From Janibacter melonis (GTDB lineage: Bacteria > Actinomycetota > Actinomycetes > Actinomycetales > Dermatophilaceae), in contig NZ_JAJBZM010000003.1 in the NCBI RefSeq assembly GCF_020567375.1, positions 850,735 through 907,890 on the forward strand: a DNA stretch of 57,156 bases. Reading direction: 5' to 3'. This document shows, in pieces, positions 29,950-39,865 of this stretch; within the stretch, counting starts at the first letter, position 1; every line of letters begins with the position of its first letter. The notes beneath the pieces were generated by a model. The model had not been told where the DNA came from, did not search any database, and was given only the letters and a program-made list of their open reading frames with translations. Position numbers and translations under genes: made by a program.

Positions 29950-29992
29950 CGAAGGGGGAGCCACCCGCCGCAGCGGGTGGCTCCCCCCTTCG
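29950..29992. terminator. Bidirectional terminator with octamer base
   Basis: CGAAGGGGGAGCCACCCGC pairs with GCGGGTGGCTCCCCCCTTCG, with loop CGCA and one bulged C. It lies between convergent genes. The stem base on both sides is the recurrent octamer CGAAGGGG. Confidence 0.85.
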
Positions 29993-30010
29993 CCGTGCTC
30001 GGACCAGACC

Positions 30011-30637
30011 TCAGCTGCGCCGGTGGAGGGCGAGGCAGTAGGAGCCGTCACCCGGCCACGCCTGGGCGTCCCACCCGGCGTAGCGGCGCACGAGGGAGAG
30101 CCCGGCGGCGAAGGTCGCGCGCTCGTAGGTCTGCCACGAGACCGGTGCGGCCGCGGCGGGCTCGTGCCCGGGCAACGACCACCCGGCGACGAGAACGCCC
30201 TCGGGGGTGAGATGGCCGCGCAGGTGGCGCAGGACGTCGACGAGCGTGCCGTCGGCGAGGTAGGGCACGACGTTGCCCGCCATGAGCACGACGTCGAAGG
30301 TCTGGCCGCGCAGCTCCAGCGAGGCGAGGTCGGCCCGCACGAAGCGGGTGACGTCGTCTCGCTCGCGCGCCACCTCGATCATGTCGCCGTCGGCGTCGAC
30401 CCCGACGACGTCGTGGCCCAGGCGGGTCAGCTCGGAGGCGACGCGCCCGGTGCCGCAACCGGCGTCGAGGACCCGGATGGGGGCGGGCAGCAGCTCGTGG
30501 ACGAAGCGGGCCTCGCCGTGGATGTCGACGCCGCGCTCGACGAGCGCGTCGAAGCGGCGCTGGTAGGCGGTGGCCGCGTCGATGCCGCCGCTCACCTCGG
30601 ACCAGCGCGTGCGGATCTCGGGCAGCTCGTCAGGCAT
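30011..30637 (-). CDS. SAM-dependent methyltransferase, class I
   Basis: This 208-residue Rossmann-fold protein has motif [16 protein letters not shown] near residue 55, then the acidic [11 protein letters not shown] loop, [13 protein letters not shown] near 115 and LVAGWSLPG. Substrate unknown. It resembles small-molecule methyltransferases of the UbiE/Methyltransf_25 group. The ATG lies 8 bases inside the 3' end of panB, so it is translated with it. Nothing in panB's pathway needs a methyltransferase, so the coupling may be only positional. Confidence 0.8.
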   Translation of the reverse strand: MPDELPEIRTRWSEVSGGIDAATAYQRRFDALVERGVDIHGEARFVHELLPAPIRVLDAGCGTGRVASELTRLGHDVVGVDADGDMIEVARERDDVTRFVRADLASLELRGQTFDVVLMAGNVVPYLADGTLVDVLRHLRGHLTPEGVLVAGWSLPGHEPAAAAPVSWQTYERATFAAGLSLVRRYAGWDAQAWPGDGSYCLALHRRS

Positions 30638-31526
30638 CGAAGGAGTGCTCCGCGGCGGGGAAGGTGCCGGCCTGGACCTCACGGGCGAACTCGCCCGCAG
30701 CGCGGGAGAGCTCGCCGCGCAGGTCGGCGTACTTCTTGACGAAGCGGGGCGCCTTGCCCCCGCGCAGGCCGGCCATGTCCTGCCACACGAGCACCTGGGC
30801 GTCGCACGACGGGCCGGCGCCGATGCCGACGGTGGGGATGCGCAGCTCCTCGCTCACCCGGGCGGCGACGGGCGCGGGCACCATCTCGAGGACGACGGCG
30901 AAGGCCCCGGCGGCCTCGACGGCGCGGGCGTCGGCGAGCGTGCGCTCGGCCTGCTCCTCGCCGCGGCCCTGGACCCGGTAGCCGCCGAGGGTGTGCTCGC
31001 TCTGCGGGGTGAAGCCGATGTGCGCGCACACCGGGATGCCGCCGCGCACGAGGCGCTCGATCGTCGGTGCCATCTCGACCCCGCCCTCGAGCTTGACGGC
31101 GTGCGCGCCGCCCTCCTTCATGAAGCGGGCGGCCGTGAGGTAGCCCTGCTCGGGGGAGGCCTGGTAGCTGCCGAAGGGGAGATCGGCCAGGACGAGCGCG
31201 CGCGTCGCGGCGCGGGAGACGGCCCGCGTGAGGAAGACCATCTCCTCGACGCTCACCGGCAGCGTCGTGTCGTAGCCGTAGACGTTGTTGCCGGCCGAGT
31301 CGCCGACGAGGAGCACCTCGATGCCGGCCTCGTCGAAGATCTCCGCCGTGTACATGTCGTAGGCGGTGAGCATGCTCCAGCGATCGCCACGGTCGGTCAT
31401 CGCCTGCAGGTGCGGGATGCGCACGCGGCGCTTGCCGGCGGCGCCGGCGGCGGCCGGGGCGGTGCCCCCGCCGTACGGGGCGGTGGTCTCGCCGGGTGCG
31501 TCCTGGGCGTTCGGGCTCGAGGGCAT
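30630..31526 (-). CDS. panB: 3-methyl-2-oxobutanoate hydroxymethyltransferase
   Basis: This 298-residue enzyme adds a hydroxymethyl group from methylene-THF to 2-oxoisovalerate, the first step of pantothenate synthesis. Conserved stretches are [49 protein letters not shown] and the catalytic LEMVPAPVA. The N-terminal 30 residues are an Ala/Gly-rich tail. A TAGGCT -10-like hexamer 6 bases before the ATG suggests a leaderless mRNA. Upstream of glnA2-glnE in mycobacteria too (Rv2225). Confidence 0.95.
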   Translation of the reverse strand: MPSSPNAQDAPGETTAPYGGGTAPAAAGAAGKRRVRIPHLQAMTDRGDRWSMLTAYDMYTAEIFDEAGIEVLLVGDSAGNNVYGYDTTLPVSVEEMVFLTRAVSRAATRALVLADLPFGSYQASPEQGYLTAARFMKEGGAHAVKLEGGVEMAPTIERLVRGGIPVCAHIGFTPQSEHTLGGYRVQGRGEEQAERTLADARAVEAAGAFAVVLEMVPAPVAARVSEELRIPTVGIGAGPSCDAQVLVWQDMAGLRGGKAPRFVKKYADLRGELSRAAGEFAREVQAGTFPAAEHSFDA

Positions 31527-31532
31527 GGCGTC

Positions 31533-31538
31533 AGCCTA
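31533..31538 (-). promoter_or_regulatory. -10 element of panB (leaderless)
   Basis: TAGGCT on the minus strand, 6 bases, then ATG. Confidence 0.45.
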
Positions 31539-31579
31539 GGGGGTCGCCCCGACGGGGCAGGATGACCGCTCGGCAGTCA

Positions 31580-31640
31580 GTGCACGGACTGCAAGAAGTA
31601 AGGATTCCTCCAAGAAGATCTCGGATCTCTTCCGGACGGC
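31580..31640 (+). promoter_or_regulatory. Low-GC regulatory region upstream of the M6 protease
   Basis: This stretch is markedly richer in A/T than its surroundings. It contains the direct repeat CAAGAAG and the inverted repeat AGATC-TCG-GATCT (31616-31628). It lies 75-135 bases before the protease start. It is a candidate promoter/operator; -10 and -35 elements are not certain. Confidence 0.3.
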
Positions 31641-31713
31641 CGGACGGCTTGCTCAACTACGAGGACCGTCACGCGGCACCCCTGAGCCGCTCGTCCACGA
31701 AAGAAGTCCCCTA

Positions 31714-34044
31714 GTGAAGAGACGTCACAGCACAGCTCTGGCCGGGATCGCCACCTCGGCCCTGGTCTTCACCCTCGCCCCCACGACCGCGACCGCGACC
31801 GCCGGTGCGAGCGAGGTCCCGCCCCAGGACGGGACCAGCAAGAACGTCCAGCAGGACGACAAGCCCAACCCGCTGGGCGACGCGCAGCGCCGCCTGCGCG
31901 AGGACGCCGTCGACAAGCTCGTCAAGGGCGAGGCCGACGTCGTCACCCGCGGCGGCAAGAAGGTCATCGAGCTCAAGGGCGCGAAGGACGGCAAGGGCAA
32001 CCGCAAGAAGAGCAAGTACGTCGAGTACGACGTCAACCGCGAGGCCTCGGTCTTCACGGTCCTCACCGACTTCGGTGACAGGGTCAGCTCGCCCCAGGGC
32101 GGCGCCCCGGGCCCGGTGCACAACCGGATCCCGAAGCCGGACCGCAACTGGAACAACGACGCCACGGACAACAACTCGACGATCTGGCAGAGCGACTTCG
32201 ACCAGGAGCACTACCAGGACCTCATGTTCGCCGAGGGCAAGGAGTCCTTCCGCGACTTCTACCTCAAGCAGTCCAACGGTCGCTTCAGCACCACCGGTGA
32301 CGTCTCCGACTGGGTGAAGGTGCCCTACAACGAGGCGCGCTACGGGCACAACCCCGTCAAGGGCGACGGCACCTCCGAGGCCGACGGCTACTGGAACTAC
32401 GTCAAGGACACCGCGCAGGCCTGGTACGACGACCAGGTCGCCCAGGGCAAGAGCCTCGAGGAGATCAAGGCCTACCTGCGCACCTTCGACCAGTGGGACC
32501 GCTACGACCACGACGGCGACGGTGACTTCGACGAGCCGGACGGCTACATCGACCACTTCCAGGCCATCCACGCCGGTGAGGGCGAGGAGGCCGGCGGCGG
32601 CGCCGAGGGCGAGGACGCCATCTGGAGCCACCGCTGGTACGCCTACTCCAACCTCGCGGGCAAGGCCGGTCCCTCCGGCAACCTCCTCGGTGGTGTCCCG
32701 ATCGGAGACTCCGGCCTGTGGATCGGTGACTACACCACCGAGCCCGAGAACGGCGGCCTGGGCGTCTTCACCCACGAGTTCGGCCACGACCTCGGTCTGC
32801 CCGACCTCTACGACACCGCCGGTGGCGACAACGGCACCGGCTTCTGGACCCTCATGTCCGCCGGCAGCTGGCTCAACGACGGCACCGAGGACATCGGCTC
32901 CAAGCCCGGCTACATGGGCGCGTGGGAGAAGCTGCAGCTCGGCTGGCTCGACGTCCAGACCATCGACCCGTCGAAGAAGCGGGTGACCACGGCCAAGCTC
33001 GGCCCGGCCGACCGCGACGACAAGAAGCGGCCGCAGGCGCTGTCCGTCCTCCTCCCGGAGAAGACGAACACGACGGAGTACAACACCCCGCACTCCGGCT
33101 CCATGCAGTGGTGGGGCGGCTCGGCGGACGACCTCAACAGCACGCTGACCCGCAGCATCGACCTCACCGGCAAGAAGACCGCCTCGGTCTCCGCCTGGAC
33201 CTGGTACGACATCGAGGAGGGCTACGACTTCCTCTACGGCCAGGTGAGCACCGACGGCGGCGCGACGTGGACCGACACCGGCAGCCCGATCAGCGGTGTC
33301 AGCCGCTCGTGGACCCAGAAGACCTGGGACCTGTCGAAGTGGGCTGGTCAGAAGGTCGACTTCCGCTTCCGCTACGCCACCGACGGCGGCGTCCACGAGG
33401 ACGGTCCCTTCCTCGACGACATCACGGTGACCGCCGACGGCGCGACCCTGCTCTCCGACGACGTCGAGTCCGGTGACAACGGCTGGACCGCCAAGGGCTT
33501 CGAGCGCATGGACGGCACGACGACCGAGACGGTCCAGAGCTACTACCTCGCGGAGAACCGCGTCTACAGCGGGTACGACAAGTACCTCAAGACGGGCCCG
33601 TACAACTTCGGCTGGTCCTCGACCAAGCCGGACTGGGTGGAGCGCTTCCCGTACCAGAACGGCCTGCTCGTCTGGTACATCAACAACGAGTACAGCGACA
33701 ACAACACGAGCCAACACCCCGGCTACGGCCAGGTCCTTCCCGTCGACGCCCGGCCCACCCCGGTCACGTTCTCGGACGGCTCGCTCCTGGGCAACCGTCG
33801 TCAGCCCTTCGACGCCACCTTCGGCCTCGAGCGGACCGACCCGGTGACCTTCCACAAGAACGGCACGGCGACCTCGCTGCGCTGGCAGGCGGCCATCCCG
33901 AAGTTCGACGACACCAACGTCGACAAGTACTGGTCGGCGAAGAACCCCCAGGGCTCGACGAAGGTCGCGGGCTCCGGGACGACGATCGAGGTGCTCTCCG
34001 GCACCGGCGACAACATGCAGGTCCAGGTCTCGCGCAAGAAGTGA
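31714..34044 (+). CDS. Secreted immune inhibitor A-type metalloprotease (peptidase M6)
   Basis: This 776-residue protein starts with a signal peptide (KRRH, then about 20 hydrophobic residues, Ala-rich cleavage region near residue 30). The prodomain is Lys-rich. The zinc site HEFGHDLGLPD lies near residue 353-363, the extended HExxHxxGxxD of M6 peptidases. YDHDGDGDFDEPDGYIDHF near 265 looks like a calcium loop followed by a conserved M6 block. The C-terminal half contains beta-rich segments (DTGSPISG and a second DDVESGDNGW unit). It would degrade extracellular proteins. GTG start; AAAGAAG upstream. Its Lys/Asn/Asp content is higher than in its neighbours, as usual for exported proteins. Confidence 0.92.
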   Translation: MKRRHSTALAGIATSALVFTLAPTTATATAGASEVPPQDGTSKNVQQDDKPNPLGDAQRRLREDAVDKLVKGEADVVTRGGKKVIELKGAKDGKGNRKKSKYVEYDVNREASVFTVLTDFGDRVSSPQGGAPGPVHNRIPKPDRNWNNDATDNNSTIWQSDFDQEHYQDLMFAEGKESFRDFYLKQSNGRFSTTGDVSDWVKVPYNEARYGHNPVKGDGTSEADGYWNYVKDTAQAWYDDQVAQGKSLEEIKAYLRTFDQWDRYDHDGDGDFDEPDGYIDHFQAIHAGEGEEAGGGAEGEDAIWSHRWYAYSNLAGKAGPSGNLLGGVPIGDSGLWIGDYTTEPENGGLGVFTHEFGHDLGLPDLYDTAGGDNGTGFWTLMSAGSWLNDGTEDIGSKPGYMGAWEKLQLGWLDVQTIDPSKKRVTTAKLGPADRDDKKRPQALSVLLPEKTNTTEYNTPHSGSMQWWGGSADDLNSTLTRSIDLTGKKTASVSAWTWYDIEEGYDFLYGQVSTDGGATWTDTGSPISGVSRSWTQKTWDLSKWAGQKVDFRFRYATDGGVHEDGPFLDDITVTADGATLLSDDVESGDNGWTAKGFERMDGTTTETVQSYYLAENRVYSGYDKYLKTGPYNFGWSSTKPDWVERFPYQNGLLVWYINNEYSDNNTSQHPGYGQVLPVDARPTPVTFSDGSLLGNRRQPFDATFGLERTDPVTFHKNGTATSLRWQAAIPKFDDTNVDKYWSAKNPQGSTKVAGSGTTIEVLSGTGDNMQVQVSRKK

Positions 34045-34079
34045 GCCCGGCCCGGCGTGCCTGACGCCACCCCCGACGG

Positions 34080-34112
34080 CGCCCGCCGTGACCCGCGTGG
34101 TCACGGCGGGCG
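34080..34112 (+). terminator. Terminator after the M6 protease
   Basis: CGCCCGCCGTGACC (34080-34093), loop CGCGT, GGTCACGGCGGGCG (34099-34112): a perfect 14-bp stem 35 bases past the stop. Confidence 0.8.
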
Positions 34113-34140
34113 TCGTGCGTCCATGGGGCAGGATGGGGCC

Positions 34141-35469
34141 ATGGATCGCCAGCAGGAGTTCGTCCTTCGCACCATCGAGGAGCGCGACATCCGCTTCGTG
34201 CGGCTGTGGTTCACCGACGTCCTCGGGACGCTGAAGTCGGTCGCCATCGCCCCCGCGGAGCTCGAGGGTGCCTTCGCCGAGGGGATCGGCTTCGACGGCA
34301 GCGCCATCGAGGGCTTCACCCGCGTGTACGAGGCGGACATGCTGGCCAAGCCCGACCCATCGACCTTCCAGGTCCTGCCGTGGCGCGGCGAGCGCCCCGG
34401 CACCGCGCGGATGTTCTGCGACATCACCCTGCCCGACGGCAACCCGGCGCTGGCCGACGCGCGCTACGTCCTGCGGCGCACGCTCTCGCGGGCCGCGGAC
34501 ATGGGCTTCTCCTTCTACACCCACCCCGAGATCGAGTTCTTCCTCCTCAAGTCCGGCTCCGGGGCCCCCGAGCCGGTCGACCAGGGCGGGTACTTCGACC
34601 ACGTGCCGAAGGGGACGGCGCACGACTTCCGTCGCGCTGCCATCACCATGCTCGAGCAGGTGGGCATCTCCGTGGAGTTCAGCCACCACGAGGGCGCTCC
34701 GGGCCAGAACGAGATCGACCTGCGCTACGCCGACGCGCTGTCGACCGCCGACAACATCATGACCTTCCGCACCGTCATCAAGGAGGTCGCGCTCGAGCAG
34801 GGCATCTACGCGACCTTCATGCCCAAGGTCTTCGCCGACCACCCGGGCTCGGGCATGCACACCCACATGTCGCTCTTCGAGGGCGACTCGAACGCCTTCT
34901 ACGAGCCCGGTGCGCCGTACTCGCTGAGCAAGACCGGCCGCCAGTTCATCGCGGGCCTGCTCACCCACGGACGCGAGTTCACCCTCATCACCAACCAGTG
35001 GGTCAACAGCTACAAGCGGCTGTGGGGCGGCGGCGAGGCACCGGCGCACCTCACCTGGGGCCACAACAACCGCTCCGCGATGGTCCGCGTGCCGATGTAC
35101 AAGCCGAACAAGGCCAACAGCAGCCGGGTCGAGGTGCGCACGCTCGACGCCGCGTGCAATCCCTACCTCGCCTTCTCGGTGATGCTCGCCGCGGGGCTCA
35201 AGGGGATCGAGGAGGGCTACGACCTGCCGGCCGAGACCGAGGACGACGTCTGGCAGCTCACGGACCGCGAGCGTCGCGCCATGGGCATCAAGCCCCTGCC
35301 CGCCTCGCTCTCGGAGGCGATCGACGCGATGGAGTCCAGCGAGCTCGTCGCCCAGACCCTGGGGGAGCACGTCTTCGACTTCGTCCTGCGCAACAAGAAG
35401 CAGGAGTGGGACGACTACAGGCGCCAGGTCACCCCCTTCGAGCTCGAGCGCCTGCTGCCTCGCCTGTGA
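34141..35469 (+). CDS. glnA2: Glutamine synthetase-like enzyme, GlnA2 type
   Basis: This 442-residue GS-fold protein closely follows mycobacterial GlnA2 (start MDRQQEFVLRTIEERDIRFV). ATP and metal sites HPEIEFFLL, SHHEGAPGQNE, GSGMHTHMSL and NRSAMVRVP are intact. The loop where adenylylated GlnA1 has the target Tyr (LYDLP) reads VWQLT, so it is probably not a GlnE substrate. In Streptomyces a GlnA2 was reported to make gamma-glutamylpolyamines, so a role other than ammonia assimilation is possible. Its TGA overlaps the glnE ATG by one base. The start was chosen to match family N-termini. Confidence 0.92.
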   Translation: MDRQQEFVLRTIEERDIRFVRLWFTDVLGTLKSVAIAPAELEGAFAEGIGFDGSAIEGFTRVYEADMLAKPDPSTFQVLPWRGERPGTARMFCDITLPDGNPALADARYVLRRTLSRAADMGFSFYTHPEIEFFLLKSGSGAPEPVDQGGYFDHVPKGTAHDFRRAAITMLEQVGISVEFSHHEGAPGQNEIDLRYADALSTADNIMTFRTVIKEVALEQGIYATFMPKVFADHPGSGMHTHMSLFEGDSNAFYEPGAPYSLSKTGRQFIAGLLTHGREFTLITNQWVNSYKRLWGGGEAPAHLTWGHNNRSAMVRVPMYKPNKANSSRVEVRTLDAACNPYLAFSVMLAAGLKGIEEGYDLPAETEDDVWQLTDRERRAMGIKPLPASLSEAIDAMESSELVAQTLGEHVFDFVLRNKKQEWDDYRRQVTPFELERLLPRL

Positions 35470-38441
35470 TGGCGCCCGGGCGACGAGAGCCGTCGAGCCT
35501 GGCCCGGCGCGGCCTGGTCGACGCGGAGCGTGCTGAGCAGCTGCTCGCCGACCCCGTGCTCACCGAGCTCAAGGGCTGCCGCGACGCGCTCGTCGACACG
35601 CTGTCTCGCTGTGCCGACCCAGACGCCGCGCTCCTCGGCCTGGTGCGCCTCGTCGAGGCGGCCGCCCAGCAGGGCGAGGACGGACTGCTCGGCGCCCTGT
35701 GCGCCGACGACCGGGCCCGACGTCGGGTCCTCGGGGTGCTCGGTGCGTCGACCGCCCTCACCGACCACCTCGTCGCGCACCCTGGGCACTGGCACGCGGT
35801 CGTCGAGGCCGAGGGGCTCGACCCCGCAGCCCGAGCCGGGGCGATGATCGCCGCCGTGCGCGACCCGGGTGACCTCGAGCCCCAGGACGCGCTGCGCGTC
35901 GAGTACCGGCGTCAGCTCGTCGCCATCGCCGCGCTCGACGTCACCTCCGGCGACCCCGTCTCGGAGCTGCCGGTCGCTGCCGCCGCCCTCGCAGATCTCG
36001 CCGGCGCAGCACTCGAGGCCGCGCTCGTCATCGCCCAGGACGAGCTGCCCGACGAGGCCGCGGCGGCACGCCTCGCGGTCATCGGCATGGGCAAGGCCGG
36101 CGGTCGAGAGCTCAACTACATCTCCGACGTCGACGTCATCTTCGTCGCCGAGGCCGCCGAGGGGCACGACGAGGGCGAGGCGATCGCTGCCGCGACCCGG
36201 CTGGCCAGCCGGCTGATGTCGGCCTGCGCCTCGTCGACCGCGCACGGGTCGTTGTGGCCCGTCGACGCCAACCTCCGGCCCGAGGGCGCCCAGGGTCCGC
36301 TCGTGCGCACGGTGGCCAGCCATCGCACCTACTACCAGCGGTGGGCCAAGACCTGGGAGTTCCAGGCGCTGCTCAAGGCCCGCCCGATGGCCGGGGACCC
36401 CGAGGTGGGCGCCGCCTACCTCGACGCCATCCGCCCTTTCGTGTGGCAGGCGAGCTCACGTGAGGACTTCGTCGACGACGTGCAGTCCATGCGGCGCCGG
36501 GTGGAGGACCACATCCCCAGCGGCGAGGCCGCGCGCCAGCTCAAGCTCGGTCCGGGCGGGCTGCGGGACGTCGAGTTCAGCGTCCAGCTGCTCCAGATGG
36601 TCCACGGGCGCACCGACGAGACGCTGCGCTCGGGCACCACCCTCGACGCGCTCGCCGCCCTGTCCCGGGGCAGCTACGTCGGGCGACGTGACGCATCGAC
36701 GCTCGACCACGCGTACCGGACCCTGCGCACGCTCGAGCACCGGATCCAGCTGCGCCGGATGAGACGCACCCATCTCATGCCCACCGGGGCCACCGACCTG
36801 CGCCACCTCGGCCGGGCCCTGCGCATCTTCTCCGAGCCGGAGAAGGGCGTCACCGCGCTGCGCTCGGAGACCTCGCTCGAGGTGCGCCGGCTGCACCAGC
36901 GCCTCTTCTACCGCCCGCTGCTCTCGGCGGTCGCCCGGCTCTCCGACGACGACGTGCGCCTGTCGCCGGAGGCCGCCCGCGAGCGCCTGCTGGCGCTGGG
37001 CTACCGCGACCCCGCGGGCGCGCTGCGGCACATCGAGGGGCTCACCGGGGGTGTCTCGCGCAGCGCATCGATCCACCGCCAGCTGCTGCCGGTCATGCTC
37101 GAGTGGTTCGGCGAGGAGGCCGACCCCGACGCCGGGCTGCTCGCCTTCCGCAAGGTGAGCGACGCCCTCGGCACGACCCCCTGGTACCTGCGCCTGCTGC
37201 GCGACGAGGGCACCGCCGCCCGCACCCTCGCCCGGGTGCTGGGGGCGAGCCGCTTCACCGGCGACCTCCTCCTCTCCAGCCCGGAGGCGGTGCAGATGCT
37301 CGGCGAGAGCGGCGGGCTCGTCCCGCGCTCGCGCGAGGACATCGAGCGCCGGATGCGGGCCGCCGCCGGCCGCAAGGACGAGCTCGAGAGCGCGATCTCC
37401 TCGATCCGGGCGATCCGACGCGCCGAGTTCTTCCGCGTCGCCGTCGCCGACCTCACCGAGCAGATCGGGCTCGACGACGTCGGGCGTGCCCTCACCGAGC
37501 TCACCTGCGCCACCCTCGACGCGGCGCTCGGCGTCGTCGGGCCGGCCGTCGAGGCCGAGCTCGGGCGCCCGCTCGGCACCGACCTGCTCGTCGTCGGCAT
37601 GGGCCGCCTCGGCGGGCGCGAGGTCGGCTACGCGAGCGACGCCGACGTCCTCTTCGTCCACGACCCCCACGACGGGGTGGCGGACGCCGAGGCCCAGGAG
37701 GCGGCGGCTGCCGTCGTCTCCCGTCTGCGCACGCTGCTCGGCACCCCCGGCAGCGACCCGCCGCTGGGGCTCGACGCCGACCTGCGCCCGGAGGGCAAGG
37801 CCGGCCCGCTCGTGCGCAGCCTCGCGTCCTACCGGGCGTACTACGAGCGGTGGTCCGAGCCCTGGGAGGCCCAGGCCCTGCTGCGCGCGGCCCCGTGCGC
37901 GGGCGACGAGGCCCTGGGGGAGCGCTTCATGGCGCTCGTCGACCCGATGCGGTGGCCGAAGGGGGGTCTCTCGAGCGACGCGGTGCGCCAGGTGCGCCGC
38001 CTCAAGGCGCGCATGGAGGGCGAGCGCCTGCCGCGCGGAGCCGACCGGCGCACCCACTTCAAGCTCGGCTACGGCGGGCTGTCGGACGTCGAGTGGACGA
38101 TCCAGCTCCTCCAGATGCAGCACGCCCACGAGGTGGCCGGCCTGCGCACGACCCAGACCCTGCCGGCGATCGCGGCCGCGGTGGAGGCCGGTCTGCTCGA
38201 GCGCGCCGACGCCGACGCGATGCGCGAGGCGTGGTCGATGGCCTCACGGCTGCGCAACGCCGGGATGCTCCTGCGCGCCCGGCCCGTCGACTCGGTGCCC
38301 TCGAACCTGCGCGAGGCAGACGGGGTCGGCCGGATCGTCGGCATGCCGCCACAGTCCGGGCTCACCCTCGCCGAGTCCTACCGCCGCACGGCGCGGCACG
38401 CCCGCTCCGTCACCGACCGGGTCTTCTACGGCGAGGTCTGA
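35469..38441 (+). CDS. glnE: Bifunctional glutamine synthetase adenylyltransferase/deadenylase
   Basis: This 990-residue enzyme attaches and removes AMP on glutamine synthetase. Two nucleotidyltransferase domains are visible: GMGKAGGRELNYISDVDV near residue 205-222 (deadenylase) and GMGRLGGREVGYASDADV near 710-727 (adenylylase). Each is followed by a helical GlnD/PII-uridylyltransferase-like region with KLGPGGLRDVEF and KLGYGGLSDVEW. The length is full. It overlaps glnA2 by one base, although the likely target GlnA1 is outside the window. Nitrogen regulation through PII proteins is known for the family. Confidence 0.95.
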   Translation: MAPGRREPSSLARRGLVDAERAEQLLADPVLTELKGCRDALVDTLSRCADPDAALLGLVRLVEAAAQQGEDGLLGALCADDRARRRVLGVLGASTALTDHLVAHPGHWHAVVEAEGLDPAARAGAMIAAVRDPGDLEPQDALRVEYRRQLVAIAALDVTSGDPVSELPVAAAALADLAGAALEAALVIAQDELPDEAAAARLAVIGMGKAGGRELNYISDVDVIFVAEAAEGHDEGEAIAAATRLASRLMSACASSTAHGSLWPVDANLRPEGAQGPLVRTVASHRTYYQRWAKTWEFQALLKARPMAGDPEVGAAYLDAIRPFVWQASSREDFVDDVQSMRRRVEDHIPSGEAARQLKLGPGGLRDVEFSVQLLQMVHGRTDETLRSGTTLDALAALSRGSYVGRRDASTLDHAYRTLRTLEHRIQLRRMRRTHLMPTGATDLRHLGRALRIFSEPEKGVTALRSETSLEVRRLHQRLFYRPLLSAVARLSDDDVRLSPEAARERLLALGYRDPAGALRHIEGLTGGVSRSASIHRQLLPVMLEWFGEEADPDAGLLAFRKVSDALGTTPWYLRLLRDEGTAARTLARVLGASRFTGDLLLSSPEAVQMLGESGGLVPRSREDIERRMRAAAGRKDELESAISSIRAIRRAEFFRVAVADLTEQIGLDDVGRALTELTCATLDAALGVVGPAVEAELGRPLGTDLLVVGMGRLGGREVGYASDADVLFVHDPHDGVADAEAQEAAAAVVSRLRTLLGTPGSDPPLGLDADLRPEGKAGPLVRSLASYRAYYERWSEPWEAQALLRAAPCAGDEALGERFMALVDPMRWPKGGLSSDAVRQVRRLKARMEGERLPRGADRRTHFKLGYGGLSDVEWTIQLLQMQHAHEVAGLRTTQTLPAIAAAVEAGLLERADADAMREAWSMASRLRNAGMLLRARPVDSVPSNLREADGVGRIVGMPPQSGLTLAESYRRTARHARSVTDRVFYGEV

Positions 38442-38491
38442 GCGCACCCCCGCCTGGTGAGACCTGGCGAAGGGGTGCCGCGAGCGGTACC

Positions 38492-38497
38492 TAAGAT
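38492..38497 (+). promoter_or_regulatory. -10 element of hisD operon
   Basis: TAAGAT followed by GGAGCC and ATG. The spacing suits a leaderless start, although GGAG could also act as a short ribosome site. Confidence 0.45.
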
Positions 38498-38503
38498 GGA
38501 GCC

Positions 38504-39865
38504 ATGCTCTCGACGACTGACCTGCGTGGTACCGACCTGTCGGTGACCGAGCTGCGTGCGGCGCTGCCGCGCGCGGAGTACGACGTCGAGGCCGCCCTGC
38601 ATGCCGTCACCCCCATCGTCGCCGACGTCGCCGAGCGCGGCGCCGAGGCCCTCCTCGAGCTCGCCGAGCGCTTCGACGGGGTGCGCCCGCAGCGCCTGCG
38701 CGTGCCGGCCGAGGTCATGCAGCGTGCGCTCGAGCTCCTCGACCCCGACGTGCGCCGCGCGCTCGAGGTCTCGATCGAGCGGGCGCGGCTCGTGCACGCC
38801 GACCAGGTGCGCACCGACGTCACGACGCAGGTGAGCCCGGGCGGCACCGTCACCGAGCGCTGGGTGCCCGTCGACCGCGTCGGCCTCTACGTGCCCGGCG
38901 GTCTCGCGGTCTACCCGTCCTCGGTCGTCATGAACGTCGTCCCCGCCCAGATCGCCGGGGTCTCCTCGCTCGCCGTGGCTAGCCCGCCCCAGCGCGACAA
39001 CGCCGGCGAGCTCGCCGGCTACCCGCACCCGACGATCCTCGCCGCCTGCGCGCTCCTCGGGGTCGACGAGGTCTACGCGACCGGCGGGGCCCAGGCCGTC
39101 GCCGCCTTCGCCCACGGCTTCGACGACACGACGGCCGAGCCGGTCGACGGGCGCGTGCCGCGCTGCGAGCCGGTGAGCCTCGTCACCGGCCCGGGCAACG
39201 TCTACGTCGCCGCCGCCAAGCGCCTGCTCAAGGGCCTCATCGGCATCGACTCCGAGGCCGGCCCGACCGAGATCGCCGTGCTCGCGGACGCGGGTGCCGA
39301 CCCCGAGCACGTCGCCGCCGACCTCGTCAGCCAGGCCGAGCACGACCCGCTCGCCGCGTCGGTGCTCGTCACCGACAGCACCGAGCTCGCCGCCGCCGTC
39401 GAAGAGGCGGTGACCCGACGCGCCCTCGCGACGAAGCACTCCGAGCGCGTCCGGACCGCCCTCACCGGTCCGCAGTCCGGGGTCGTGCTCGTCGACGACC
39501 TCGACGCCGGGCTCGCCGTCGTCAACGCCTACGGGGCCGAGCACCTCGAGATCATCACGGCCGACTCACCCGCCGTCGCCGCCCGGGTGCGCAACGCCGG
39601 CGCGGTCTTCGTCGGCACGTACAGCCCCGTCTCGCTCGGCGACTACGCCGCCGGCAGCAACCACGTCCTGCCCACCGGCGGGTGCGCCTGCCACAGCAGC
39701 GGCCTGTCCGTGCAGTCCTTCCTGCGCGGCATCCACGTCATCCACTACGACGAGCAGGCCCTCACCGAGGTCGGTCAGCACGTCGTCACGCTCGCCGAGG
39801 CCGAGGACCTGCCCGCGCACGGCGAGGCCGTCACGGCGCGCACCGGGCAGACGGTGGCCCGATGA
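38504..39865 (+). CDS. hisD: Histidinol dehydrogenase
   Basis: This 453-residue enzyme oxidises L-histidinol to histidine in two NAD-dependent steps. Conserved segments are [18 protein letters not shown] near residue 127, [13 protein letters not shown] near 195, [14 protein letters not shown] near 228, DSEAGPTE with a zinc ligand near 248, SQAEHDPLA near 280 and AEHLEI near 345. It is the first gene of a run hisD-C-B-x-H-A with overlapping junctions. It ends in ATGA with hisC. Confidence 0.96.
   Translation: MLSTTDLRGTDLSVTELRAALPRAEYDVEAALHAVTPIVADVAERGAEALLELAERFDGVRPQRLRVPAEVMQRALELLDPDVRRALEVSIERARLVHADQVRTDVTTQVSPGGTVTERWVPVDRVGLYVPGGLAVYPSSVVMNVVPAQIAGVSSLAVASPPQRDNAGELAGYPHPTILAACALLGVDEVYATGGAQAVAAFAHGFDDTTAEPVDGRVPRCEPVSLVTGPGNVYVAAAKRLLKGLIGIDSEAGPTEIAVLADAGADPEHVAADLVSQAEHDPLAASVLVTDSTELAAAVEEAVTRRALATKHSERVRTALTGPQSGVVLVDDLDAGLAVVNAYGAEHLEIITADSPAVAARVRNAGAVFVGTYSPVSLGDYAAGSNHVLPTGGCACHSSGLSVQSFLRGIHVIHYDEQALTEVGQHVVTLAEAEDLPAHGEAVTARTGQTVAR

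Noticed and set aside
31711-35370. Very long minus-strand open frame (about 1,219 codons) across the M6 protease and glnA2
   Set aside because: It is antisense to two well-supported genes, has low-complexity Val/Gly/Arg composition and no family motifs; such frames are usual in high-GC DNA.
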